64,000 nt of DNA from Deferribacterales bacterium Deferri_01 (GTDB lineage: Bacteria > Chrysiogenota > Deferribacteres > Deferribacterales > Geovibrionaceae): NCBI GenBank assembly GCA_001603805.1, contig LUZY01000013.1, positions 1 to 64,000 on the forward strand, read 5' to 3'. Under the pieces are notes generated by a model. It ran no database searches. It was not told the DNA's origin and saw nothing but the letters and a program-made list of their open reading frames with translations. This document shows, one piece after another, positions 9,372 to 17,841 of the stretch; position 1 is the stretch's first letter; every line of letters begins with the position of its first letter. Made by a program: the position numbers and the translations under genes.

Positions 9372-10268
9372 ATGTATGCGTTAAAAAAATTACATATATT
9401 ATTCCTTTGTATGGCAGTGTTTGCTCTTGTGTCACCGCTCTTCAGTGCGTATGCGACAGAAGGGGGCGGTGGGGCTTATCCCAATGGAGCAGAAGGGTTT
9501 ATGTCCGGTGCGGTTCCACCTCCTGGACTGCATTTTGTGGATTACCTTACAACTTACTCTGCTGATAAATTTATGGACAATAACGGTGATGAAATCCCCA
9601 TGGATTTTAAAGTCAGGGCGTCTGTAAACGTTTTCAGACTGGTATACACCACCCAGAAACAGTTTTTTGGCGGCTATTGGGGAATTCAGGGACTTGTGCC
9701 TGTGATGCACATGGAAGTAACAAGTCCGGCGGGAAAAGATGAAAAAACCGGCATAGGTGATATAGATGTTGGTACCTTCCTGTCATGGCATTCTAAAAAT
9801 TTTCATGCGGCGCTCGGGTTGGACTTTATGCTTCCGACAGGTGACTATGACAAAAACGATATAGCTAACCTCGGACGAAACTATATTACAATAGAGCCTG
9901 CCATAGGTCTCACTTACATCAGCGACAGCGGTTTTGAAGTATCCGGAAAATTTATGTACGACTACAACACCGAAAATAAGGATACTGATTACCTGTCAGG
10001 GCAGGAGTTCCATGTTGATTATACGCTGGCATTTCATAAGAACAACTTTGCTCTGGGACTCGGTGGATATTACTACAAGCAAATTACAGATGATGAAGTG
10101 AACGGAGCATCTGTGGAGAATAACAAAGGTCAGGTTCTGGCTGCGGGACCCCAGATAATGTATCAGAAGGATAATCTGATAATGTCTCTGAAATATCAGC
10201 AGGAAATGATGGTTAAAAACCGTCCGGAAGGTGACAAACTCTGGTTTAAGTTCATATATTCCTTCTAG
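9372..10268 (+). CDS. Outer-membrane beta-barrel, MetA/SphA-like (Phenol_MetA_deg family)
   Basis: A 298-residue exported protein, signal peptide ~1-28 (ending AYATEG). The body consists of alternating amphipathic strands and closes with Phe (LWFKFIYSF), as outer-membrane barrels do. The pattern (GLHFVDYLTTY, GIGDIDVGTF, HAALGLDFMLPTGDYDKND) resembles the MetA-pathway/SphA-like transporter family found in aromatic and other small-molecule utilisation loci. It starts 15 bp after the flavoprotein with a GGGAGAGA ribosome site, so it probably brings that enzyme's substrate across the outer membrane (inference). Confidence 0.78.
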   Translation: MYALKKLHILFLCMAVFALVSPLFSAYATEGGGGAYPNGAEGFMSGAVPPPGLHFVDYLTTYSADKFMDNNGDEIPMDFKVRASVNVFRLVYTTQKQFFGGYWGIQGLVPVMHMEVTSPAGKDEKTGIGDIDVGTFLSWHSKNFHAALGLDFMLPTGDYDKNDIANLGRNYITIEPAIGLTYISDSGFEVSGKFMYDYNTENKDTDYLSGQEFHVDYTLAFHKNNFALGLGGYYYKQITDDEVNGASVENNKGQVLAAGPQIMYQKDNLIMSLKYQQEMMVKNRPEGDKLWFKFIYSF

Positions 10269-10285
10269 GTTATCCTCTTATTATG

Positions 10286-10309
10286 GTGCGGACTGAAAAT
10301 AGTCCGCAC
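10286..10309 (+). terminator. Hairpin after the outer-membrane barrel gene
   Basis: 9-bp perfect inverted repeat (10286-10294, 10301-10309) 18 bp after the stop; no U-tract. It is followed by a stronger terminator. Confidence 0.45.
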
Positions 10310-10340
10310 AGTATTCTGAATGCCTCATTGCAGGTATAAA

Positions 10341-10373
10341 AAAAGACCGCATAATTTTATTATGCGGTCTTTT
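10341..10373 (+). terminator. Rho-independent terminator, probably bidirectional
   Basis: 14-bp inverted repeat (10341-10354, 10360-10373) with A-run before and T-run after, between the convergent barrel and cytochrome genes. Confidence 0.85.
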
Positions 10374-10395
10374 AATTATCTATCATTTGTTAAGT

Positions 10396-10427
10396 AAAAA
10401 AATCCGGTCAGCATTTCAGCCGACCGG
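10396..10427 (-). terminator. Terminator of the multihaem cytochrome gene
   Basis: Minus-strand hairpin CCGGTC/GACCGG (10404-10409, 10422-10427) followed, reading leftwards, by seven T residues. Confidence 0.65.
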
Positions 10428-10484
10428 CAAGCAGTTGTTAAAGTTTTGCAAAGGGGAGGAAAATCCCAAGCAAACTTTCTGCAG

Positions 10485-11132
10485 TTATTTATTTACTTTC
10501 TGTTTCCAGCTGTAGTTCCATTGATGGCATTTAGAACAGAAATCCTGAAACTGGCTATGCGCTGAGTGGCATTTTGTACATGCTAGTGTAGGGTAGTGCG
10601 ACTTGTGTGGATTGGCATCGTATTCAGTGTCTTCTGTGATCTTTGCAAGTTCTTCGTAGCTTCCGTGGCAGTTTACACACTTGGATGACATAGAGTCTGC
10701 TTCATCATAATCATATGCTTTATGGCAGGCATCGCAGGATAATCCGGCATTTTTGTGCGAATTTGCAAGTGTTCCTGTCTGGTAAAAGCTTTTAAATGCT
10801 GTCAGCGCTGATTCAGTATCAGCAGTGAAGTTATTCTTTGTATCTACTCTTATAGCTCCATTTTCTTCAATATGGCATGATACACAGGCTGCATTATCAA
10901 TATCCATGTGAGTAAAATGGGCTGAATGCAAGGTATTGCTTAACTTAAATTCCTTGTCTTCAATATGGCATGAAAAGCAGCTGTGAAAGTCTTGTACCTG
11001 AATATGCTTTGACTGCAGCACATCTGATGGTTTTTCATGGCATGATGCGCATTGAAAACCGCTGTCGGCAAATGCTGAAAAAACACTTATAGTAATGAAT
11101 GCAGCAGTTGATAATGTCTTAGTAAATCTCAT
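10485..11132 (-). CDS. Periplasmic seven-haem c-type cytochrome
   Basis: A 215-residue exported cytochrome. Start ATG at 11132 is preferred over the upstream 11162 codon because an AGGAGAG site precedes it and a signal peptide (MRFTKTLSTAAFITISVF...) begins there. Seven CXXCH haem sites are visible: CASCH, CFSCH, CVSCH, CDACH, CVNCH, CTKCH and CSKCH. The C-terminal four resemble the small tetrahaem cytochrome domain of Shewanella fumarate reductases; the N-terminal three are an extra segment. It is the obvious electron donor candidate for the haem-less flavoprotein at 7824. It follows the MFS gene by 20 bp on the same strand. Confidence 0.88.
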   Translation of the reverse strand: MRFTKTLSTAAFITISVFSAFADSGFQCASCHEKPSDVLQSKHIQVQDFHSCFSCHIEDKEFKLSNTLHSAHFTHMDIDNAACVSCHIEENGAIRVDTKNNFTADTESALTAFKSFYQTGTLANSHKNAGLSCDACHKAYDYDEADSMSSKCVNCHGSYEELAKITEDTEYDANPHKSHYPTLACTKCHSAHSQFQDFCSKCHQWNYSWKQKVNK

Positions 11133-11152
11133 TTTTTCTCTCCTGTTCCTAT

Positions 11153-12337
11153 TTATTCGCAAGCCTGAGCTTTAATTGCTTTTTGTATGAATTGTTTTTT
11201 CTCATGCTTTATTCCCGAATAAAAAACATAAACCGATGCGCATATGCTTAAAACGCATGCTGGCGCTACTGTTTTTGCTGCACTGTATTGAGAGGATAAA
11301 ACAGAGCTGAAAAATGCTCCGCAGGCTGCCCCTGCGCCAAGTATGCAGTGGAAGCGTCCAAGCAGACTGCCCAGATATTCAGATTTCGTGCTTTTTATCA
11401 GCTCTGTTGAGCAGGCAGACTGAGATATTGCACCGGATATACCGTAAGCTGCTGCCAGAAATGCGATGGCACTGAACTCGGAGGTCTGGACAAGGACAAA
11501 AAGTAACGAAGCGGATAAAATTCCGCCTGTGCCTATTAGTCCTTTTCTATCTTTTTTATCAGCCAGAGCTCCGGCTAAAGGCAGAGATAGAGCAAAGAAT
11601 AAGGATGATACGCTTATTATCAGACCTGCTGTTATATCGCTGAACCCCGTCTTTTTTAGATACACAGGCAGAAGAACCACAACGGAGGAAATGCACCATC
11701 CCCTCCAAAAAATATAAAATAAAAGAGGAGTACAGTGAGCCAAGGATACTCCGCAGCGGGCTGTGGAGTGTACCTTTCCTTTTATCGCTTTGCTGCCGGA
11801 TACCCCTATAACCAGTGCAGCGAAACTTACGGCAGACATGAGAAGGAACACTGAGCTGTGACCATAAGCATTTCTGAGAATTCCTCCGAAAAAAGGTGCT
11901 GCAGCAAGTGCTGTATAAAAAGACATATCAAATATGCCTAGTGTTTTGCCCTGCGTTTCCTTTCTGCTGTTAATACCTATGGAATAATGGATCACTGGTC
12001 TGAACAAGGCGCATGCCCCGCCTTGAATAATTCTTGTGATAAGGATTACTGTCTGATCAATAAAAAAGAAATATGAGCATGATACTGCAAGATATGCGAG
12101 AAGACCTAAATTCAAAATTTTGTAAAAACCGAATTTATCCAGCATTTTCCCTGAAAACGGGCTAAGGATGATTTTAGAGAGAGAGTAAAATGCAAAAGCT
12201 GCTCCCGTTGCTGCAGCGTTCATATTAATATCTCCCATATAGAGTGAAAATAGAGAATCATTGACGCTGAATGCGAACGTAATTAGAAAATTAATTATAA
12301 AAAGCTGAATAAACATTCCATATTTTTCTGTGCGCAT
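11153..12337 (-). CDS. MFS transporter
   Basis: A 394-residue major facilitator protein with about 12 hydrophobic segments and the loop 2-3 signature in degenerate form (GKMLDKFGFYKI). It resembles drug/metabolite exporters rather than a named sugar or nitrate carrier. It is transcribed away from the TonB-receptor operon across a 254-bp shared promoter region; in PchR-regulated metallophore loci an MFS protein often exports or recycles the ligand, but the substrate here is unknown. Confidence 0.82.
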   Translation of the reverse strand: MRTEKYGMFIQLFIINFLITFAFSVNDSLFSLYMGDINMNAAATGAAFAFYSLSKIILSPFSGKMLDKFGFYKILNLGLLAYLAVSCSYFFFIDQTVILITRIIQGGACALFRPVIHYSIGINSRKETQGKTLGIFDMSFYTALAAAPFFGGILRNAYGHSSVFLLMSAVSFAALVIGVSGSKAIKGKVHSTARCGVSLAHCTPLLFYIFWRGWCISSVVVLLPVYLKKTGFSDITAGLIISVSSLFFALSLPLAGALADKKDRKGLIGTGGILSASLLFVLVQTSEFSAIAFLAAAYGISGAISQSACSTELIKSTKSEYLGSLLGRFHCILGAGAACGAFFSSVLSSQYSAAKTVAPACVLSICASVYVFYSGIKHEKKQFIQKAIKAQACE

Positions 12338-12443
12338 AAAGCTTCCTCTTTATGCTTATGATAAGCGGTGGTAGTCATAGTTAGAATCAGTGAAAGCACT
12401 TAAAAATATGGGGGAATTTACTTAGGCGACACAGTTGAAAATC

Positions 12444-12547
12444 TTCATATGTCCTTATTTTTATTAAATACTGTTACCGGAAACTGAAACTTATGAAATT
12501 TATGGAAATGATATAAAAATTTACACATTTGATATTTTTCATATGTC
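12444..12547. promoter_or_regulatory. Direct repeats TTCATATGTC in the divergent promoter region
   Basis: TTCATATGTC occurs at 12444-12453 and again at 12538-12547, 94 bp apart, between the MFS gene and the TonB-receptor gene; the second copy is 45 bp before the receptor start. Spaced direct repeats are typical of AraC-family targets, and a PchR-like regulator closes this locus. No experimental support. Confidence 0.4.
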
Positions 12548-12591
12548 TAAATTAGTTTAATGCGTCTTCATCAATTTTGTGAGGATGTATA

Positions 12592-14646
12592 ATGAAAAAA
12601 ATACTTTTTCTTTGTTCTTTTTTTCTTTTGTCGGCGCAGTTGTACGCAGCTGAACAATTAGTTCTTGAGACTGTGACTGTTACCGCTCAGAAATTTGAGC
12701 AGGATGAAAATGAGGTTCCTGTAACAATGGATGTTTTCACCCGTTTGGATTTTGAGGAAAAGAATATAAGTGATCTCAAAGACATTTCCCGCTTTTCCCC
12801 TAATTTTTTTCTGAAATCCGACAATATAGGCAATCTTCCGGTTATAAGGGGTGTTGCTCCTGTTGTGACAACACTTACAGGCTCCGCTGGAATATTTGTT
12901 GATGGTGTGGCTATGCCGACTCTTTTTATGCAGCAGCCGGAACTAATAGACGCTGAAAGAGTTGAGGTTTTGAAAGGCCCACAGGGGACGCTCTACGGCC
13001 GTAATACAGAATCGGGGGCAATAAGTATTATCACCAGAAAACCTGATAATGATATGCGTTTCAGTGCCGGGGGAGAATACTATATATACGATAAAAGCAG
13101 CAGCCCGTATGGGATTAAGTACAGAGCTTCCGCATCTGCTCCTGTTATTGAAAACCGATTATTTTTGAGTGTTTCAGCTAAAGGCGAAAAAACTGACGGA
13201 TACTTCAAAAATCTTTATAATAATGACGAAAAAGCAGGTGAGCTGGACAGAAAGGATTTTGCTCTGAAGCTTCGTTTCACTCCTTCTGCTGCATCTGAAA
13301 TTTATTTTTCGTCATACTATTTTGATGCGGATGACGCAAAAGGGAAATTCAGAATAAAAGAAGGGCTGAACTCAACCCCTGCTTATACAATTAACTATAA
13401 TGATAAATACACTCAGGACTACAGCGGCTTAGTCAACAGCCTTCAGATGAAGTATGATTTCGGCGGAGTTGAGCTTGTATCAATCACCGGGTACACTGAT
13501 TATTCCAGACATTTTGAAAAAGATTTTGAGGGTTCTCCTCTTGCGCAGGGTCTGAGTGTTCTTGATATTGATGATAATGCTTTTAGCGAAGAGATCAGGC
13601 TTTCATCCGACCAAATTGGCTTGAGATGGATAGGCGGTGTTTATGCCTATACCCAGAAAACAGATGCTCTTTTTGATAAGACAGGCATACAGGACAGAAG
13701 AAAAACAGATATTAAAAACAAAAATCTGGCAGTTTTCGGTCAGGTTTCACCTGAAATTACGGAAAAGTTTTTCATGGATCTTGGCTTAAGGCTTGAGCAG
13801 ACATGGCTTGATGCGGATATGAAGAGGAAATTTAAAACAGTTTCCTCTAAATATTCCGATGAGCATGACTCCTTTCAAGTTCTTCCGAAAGCCTCATTAA
13901 ACTATCTCACAGAGAAAGGTATTCTTTATGCCTCATTCAGTAAAGGTTATCAGTCAGGCGGCGCAAGCTACAACTTTGCGTTTTCTGATGAGAGCCTTCT
14001 CTATGACGATGAGGAGACATACAACTACGAACTGGGTTTCAAACGTTCATTTCAAAGTGGAAAATACAAGCTTTCCGGTGCGCTGTTTTATGTGGACATG
14101 AAAGACAAACAGGTGAGTCAGGTTGTTCCGGGTGAAATGGGAAACATGAAGATAGATAATGCGGCAAAGGCCCACTCATACGGGGCGGAGCTTTCATTTG
14201 ATGCTGTAGTAACATCCGAACTTCGTCTTTTTGCATCAGCCGGGGTTACAAAAGCTGAAACCGACGACTGGATGTACACCGAATACAGCATGATAACAGG
14301 TCAGGAAACTACATATGACTATAGCGGAAAAGAGCTTCCCTATGTTCCTGAATACAGCATTTCCGCAGGTTTTGCCTACCACAGCAGATATGGCATTTTT
14401 TGGAACAGCGATGTCGTATTTAACGGAGCTTACTACCACGACGGAGCAAATATGCTGAAAGAAGATGCTTACAGCATTGTTAATTCAAAAATAGGCTACG
14501 AATCAGACCGATATACGGTTTCACTGTGGTGTGATAACCTGTTTAACGAAAGATACTACGAGGGCAGCTCAATGATGCGTGCTGTTGCCGTTGTTGAAGA
14601 CTCCGCACCGAGAACTTACGGTATCAGTCTGGATTACAGGTTTTGA
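12592..14646 (+). CDS. TonB-dependent outer-membrane receptor
   Basis: A 684-residue receptor: signal peptide (1-20), TonB-box-like LETVTVTAQ shortly after, plug domain (~40-150, with VEVLKGPQGTLYGRNTESGA) and a 22-strand-type barrel ending in Phe (YGISLDYRF). The plug lacks features tying it to a specific ligand; the IRGVAP and GRNTESGAI patterns are those of iron-siderophore and related receptors. It heads an operon in which all five genes touch or overlap (12592-17841), so uptake, ligand modification by a methyltransferase and inner-membrane import appear coupled. Confidence 0.9.
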   Translation: MKKILFLCSFFLLSAQLYAAEQLVLETVTVTAQKFEQDENEVPVTMDVFTRLDFEEKNISDLKDISRFSPNFFLKSDNIGNLPVIRGVAPVVTTLTGSAGIFVDGVAMPTLFMQQPELIDAERVEVLKGPQGTLYGRNTESGAISIITRKPDNDMRFSAGGEYYIYDKSSSPYGIKYRASASAPVIENRLFLSVSAKGEKTDGYFKNLYNNDEKAGELDRKDFALKLRFTPSAASEIYFSSYYFDADDAKGKFRIKEGLNSTPAYTINYNDKYTQDYSGLVNSLQMKYDFGGVELVSITGYTDYSRHFEKDFEGSPLAQGLSVLDIDDNAFSEEIRLSSDQIGLRWIGGVYAYTQKTDALFDKTGIQDRRKTDIKNKNLAVFGQVSPEITEKFFMDLGLRLEQTWLDADMKRKFKTVSSKYSDEHDSFQVLPKASLNYLTEKGILYASFSKGYQSGGASYNFAFSDESLLYDDEETYNYELGFKRSFQSGKYKLSGALFYVDMKDKQVSQVVPGEMGNMKIDNAAKAHSYGAELSFDAVVTSELRLFASAGVTKAETDDWMYTEYSMITGQETTYDYSGKELPYVPEYSISAGFAYHSRYGIFWNSDVVFNGAYYHDGANMLKEDAYSIVNSKIGYESDRYTVSLWCDNLFNERYYEGSSMMRAVAVVEDSAPRTYGISLDYRF

Positions 14647-14647
14647 C

Positions 14648-15619
14648 ATGGCAGATGCTTACAGCAATCTGATAAACGAAATGAACGGGTGCATAAGGTG
14701 GCTTCTTCTGGAAGCCGCCGTGCGTATGAAACTGTTTGATGTTACAGAAAAATGGGTAACAGATGAAGATATCTCACACTGTCTTGGCACAAATATTTCA
14801 AAGACTGCTTTGTATCTTGATGCCCTTGTTTCATGCGGTTATCTCAGGAAACTCTGCGGTCAATACAGGAACAGTGACTTATCGGAAAAATACTTAAAAA
14901 GCGGACAGGAGCTTTATCAGGGCAGTCTTTTGCTTTCTCTTGGGGATCGAAGGCTTAAAAACCTTGATAACATACCGCTTTTCTTAAAAGAAAACGGCGG
15001 AAAAAAACTTAATCTGGCTGATGAAAACATATGGAAAAACTCTATAGATACACTCATTCCTTTTCAAAGAGCTGTTTCAGAAAATGTTGCCGACATTCTG
15101 GACTCTCTCAATGGGGCAGAAAGTTTTCGTGATGTTCTGGATCTTGGAGGAGGACCTTGCCTTATCCTTGAAGAATTTCTGAAAAGACACGAGGGGATAA
15201 GACTGACGCTGCTCGATCTGCCTCCTGTTGCGGATTTGGCAGAAGGGTTTTCTCCTGCGTGCAAATATATTAAAGGGAGCTATTCTCACATAGATTTCGG
15301 AGGAGAATACGACCTTATATGGGCGAGCAGATCACTCTATTATGCGGATGATATTAATAATATTGCTTCAAAGGCGTTTTCTGCCCTGAAAAAAGGAGGA
15401 TATTTTATCTCCCTGCATGAAGGGCTCTATAACGAGAGAACAGAGCCATATGAGGTCGTTTTGGGCAGAGTTGGGGTGGCTATGAACGGCTCGGATGTTT
15501 CTTTTAGCAGAGGTGAAATAGAAAATGCACTTACCGGCGCCGGCTTTAAGCTGCTTTCGGTACAGACTGTAACCTCAATAGGCGGGGTGGCGGATATGAT
15601 AACGGCGGTGAAAATATGA
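14648..15619 (+). CDS. SAM-dependent O-methyltransferase-like protein
   Basis: A 323-residue protein of the plant/caffeate-type O-methyltransferase family 2 fold. I chose ATG 14648, one base after the receptor stop, over a longer upstream in-frame ATG that would lie inside the receptor gene. Residues 1-85 form the winged-helix dimerisation domain (NEMNGCIRWLLLEAAVRMKL...), and 150-200 the SAM site (DVLDLGGGPCLILEEFL, LTLLDLPPV). The usual catalytic His area reads IWASRSLYYADD. Its position between a receptor and an ABC importer is unusual; it may methylate the imported ligand, or a precursor of it. Confidence 0.82.
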   Translation: MADAYSNLINEMNGCIRWLLLEAAVRMKLFDVTEKWVTDEDISHCLGTNISKTALYLDALVSCGYLRKLCGQYRNSDLSEKYLKSGQELYQGSLLLSLGDRRLKNLDNIPLFLKENGGKKLNLADENIWKNSIDTLIPFQRAVSENVADILDSLNGAESFRDVLDLGGGPCLILEEFLKRHEGIRLTLLDLPPVADLAEGFSPACKYIKGSYSHIDFGGEYDLIWASRSLYYADDINNIASKAFSALKKGGYFISLHEGLYNERTEPYEVVLGRVGVAMNGSDVSFSRGEIENALTGAGFKLLSVQTVTSIGGVADMITAVKI

Positions 15620-16524
15620 GGCTTCTTATAGCATTTTTAATACTTATTTCAGCAGCATCAGGCGAATGCAGAGATAAAATAATACTCACCGGTACTGCTG
15701 TTTTCGGTACATGTCCAATGATTATGATGGCAGAAGATAAACTGTTTGAAGCGAACGGCTTTGATGCGGAGTTTATACCATGGAATACACCGGATCAGTA
15801 CAGAGCGCTTATTTCATCCGGAAAACAGGTTTACGCACTTATCAGCACTCTGGAATATGTCCGTCTGAATAAGTCTGTCAGAGATATGTCCTCCATGTTC
15901 ACAGTGGAGGGAAGCCAGCTTTGGTTTATGGGCAGAAAAGAGAAAATGAGTCTGGACGATTTGAGAGAGGAAACTGTTGCTCTGCCTTTTCGTGGTGATA
16001 TGCCTGAAATAATGCTTGGGATGCTGCTTGCCAAAAGAGGTTTAAGCACTGAAGATGTAAAAATAGTCTCTGCCGGGGGTGCTGTAAACTCTGCGCAGCT
16101 TGTTATGACCGGAAAGGCAGGCTCCGTTATGCTTCCTGAGCCTGTGGCCGGCACAGTCAAAGACATCTCTTCATCCAGAAAAGGGCTTGTGCCTCTTTAT
16201 TACTCATTATCCGTTGAGGATGAATGGAACAGACAGTATAACGGCAATCCTCCTCTTGTGCTGAATGTAATTTCCAGTTTCTCCACCGGGAAAGAAACTG
16301 ATGAAATTTTCATGAAATATTACGGAAGCTATTTTGAACAGTGCAAGAAGAGCGATGAGGCGGCAGTCAACGCTTTCATCCGTTATTTTCCTTCGCTGGA
16401 CAAGAAAAGTACCGGCAGGCTCCTCAGCAGCAACACAGACAGGCTTAAAACACTTGAAGACGGTTCCGGCAATCTTAATAAATTTATCAGTCTGATGGGG
16501 AAACATGCTGTCAAGGCTTACTGA
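15616..16524 (+). CDS. ABC transporter periplasmic binding protein, NMT1/TauA-SsuA-like
   Basis: A 302-residue solute-binding protein with Sec signal (1 to ~18) and the NMT1/ThiY-type pattern (MIMMAEDKLFEANGFDAEF near residue 35; two alpha/beta lobes). It overlaps the methyltransferase by 4 bp (ATGA) and the permease by 20 bp. Family members bind sulfonates, thiamine precursors, nitrate or cofactor-like molecules. Ligand contacts cannot be assigned here. Confidence 0.82.
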   Translation: MRLLIAFLILISAASGECRDKIILTGTAVFGTCPMIMMAEDKLFEANGFDAEFIPWNTPDQYRALISSGKQVYALISTLEYVRLNKSVRDMSSMFTVEGSQLWFMGRKEKMSLDDLREETVALPFRGDMPEIMLGMLLAKRGLSTEDVKIVSAGGAVNSAQLVMTGKAGSVMLPEPVAGTVKDISSSRKGLVPLYYSLSVEDEWNRQYNGNPPLVLNVISSFSTGKETDEIFMKYYGSYFEQCKKSDEAAVNAFIRYFPSLDKKSTGRLLSSNTDRLKTLEDGSGNLNKFISLMGKHAVKAY

Positions 16525-17278
16525 CAAACCATACAGGCTCATAGGCGGAGCTGCCCTCATCGGGCTGTGGCAGACAGCATCAGTATTTATGAGCGACATC
16601 ACTATGGCATCTCCCGTTGAAGCATTTGGGGCTGCGTGGCGTATGATATGTGATCCGGTTTTTCTTAAGGAGCATATGAGTATAAGCATAATGCGGACTG
16701 TTCTTGCCCTTATGCTCGAGTCCTTATGCGGCTTTTTTCTGGGAGTCCTAGCCGGAAGATTTGAACCTGTTATGGATTTTCTGGAGCCTTCACGCAGGCT
16801 GATGACAAGTATTCCTGCTGTGGTTGCCACTGTTCTTGCAATGCTTTGGTTTGGAATGGGCAGTGTTATGGTCATTGTTTTAAGCACGGTCTTTATCGTG
16901 CCTACGGTTTATGTGAATATTGCTGAAAGCATGGTGAAGTGCGACAAAACATATACGGAGATGGCATTTGTTTACAGGTTTTCTTCTCTTATGCGCCTGA
17001 AGTATGTATACCTGCCTGCCGTTTATGCTGCGCTGACAGCTTCGCTTGTTGTTACGACCGGCAACAGCATGCGCCTTGTGATACTCGCAGAGGTTATGGG
17101 AGCCGGTGAAGGGCTCGGCTATGTGCTTGGGATTTCCAGAGCAAGGCTCGACATGCCGACATTATACGGATGTGTGCTTATCTCATTCGGTTTCGTGTGG
17201 CTTGGTGAAAATATAATAAGGAGAATTCTTAGGAGACGTACGGGGTGGAAAAAAACATCTGCAAACTCTGCGGCATAA
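16505..17278 (+). CDS. ABC transporter permease, SsuC/TauC-like
   Basis: A 257-residue inner-membrane permease with about six hydrophobic segments and the EAA loop typical of the family (YTEMAFVYRFSSLMRLKYVY, around residues 155-175). It overlaps the binding-protein gene by 20 bp and the ATPase gene by 34 bp, so the importer is translationally coupled. Confidence 0.86.
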   Translation: MLSRLTDKPYRLIGGAALIGLWQTASVFMSDITMASPVEAFGAAWRMICDPVFLKEHMSISIMRTVLALMLESLCGFFLGVLAGRFEPVMDFLEPSRRLMTSIPAVVATVLAMLWFGMGSVMVIVLSTVFIVPTVYVNIAESMVKCDKTYTEMAFVYRFSSLMRLKYVYLPAVYAALTASLVVTTGNSMRLVILAEVMGAGEGLGYVLGISRARLDMPTLYGCVLISFGFVWLGENIIRRILRRRTGWKKTSANSAA

Positions 17279-17841
17279 CAGTACGCATGGGAGAAAAGAA
17301 TATACTGGAAAATTTCAGTATTGAGATCAAAAGAGGATTTGTAACCGGTATCGCTGGCAAAAGCGGTAAAGGGAAGACCACTTTGCTGCGTACTATTGCG
17401 GGACTGGAAAAGCATACTGAGGGGACAGCCGAATTCTCATACAAGAAATTAGGGTATGTTTTTCAGGAGCATAGGCTTTTACCGTGGGTTACTCTTCTTG
17501 AGAATACTGCGCTGCCTCTTATTCGTTATATGAGAAAGAAAGATGCGGAAAAGAAAGCTTACGGGGCGCTTGAGTCTGTTTTGCTTGATAAATGCGCCGA
17601 TATGTATCCTGAAAACCTTTCCGGCGGTATGGCACGCAGAGCTGCAATTGCCAGAGCCCTAGCATACGAGCCGGATTTGCTGCTGCTTGATGAACCCTTC
17701 AGCGGTCAGGACTCCGCAACTAAAAAACACCTGATTGATGTCTTGAAGGCGTATATGCAGAACACGGAGTCTTCTGTGGTTCTTGTGAGTCACCATGATG
17801 AAGATTTTGAGATGCTTTCTGCAGAAGTCGTTTCTTTATAG
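17245..17841 (+). CDS. ABC transporter ATP-binding protein, SsuB/TauB-like (short)
   Basis: ATPase of the importer, 198 residues. GTG start at 17245 with AGGAG 9 nt upstream, inside the permease gene. Walker A GKSGKGKTTLL (~35-45), Q-loop in YVFQEHRLLPW, signature LSGGMARRAAIARAL, Walker B LLLLDEPF and switch His in LVSHHDED are all present. It is about 50 residues shorter than SsuB because it stops soon after the switch region; all catalytic elements are kept, so it should be active. Its 3' end overlaps the convergent AraC gene by 6 bp. Confidence 0.87.
   Translation: MEKNICKLCGITVRMGEKNILENFSIEIKRGFVTGIAGKSGKGKTTLLRTIAGLEKHTEGTAEFSYKKLGYVFQEHRLLPWVTLLENTALPLIRYMRKKDAEKKAYGALESVLLDKCADMYPENLSGGMARRAAIARALAYEPDLLLLDEPFSGQDSATKKHLIDVLKAYMQNTESSVVLVSHHDEDFEMLSAEVVSL

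Noticed and set aside
17245-17841. Truncated, non-functional ABC ATPase
   Set aside because: Although short, all nucleotide-binding motifs are present and it is translationally coupled to the permease.
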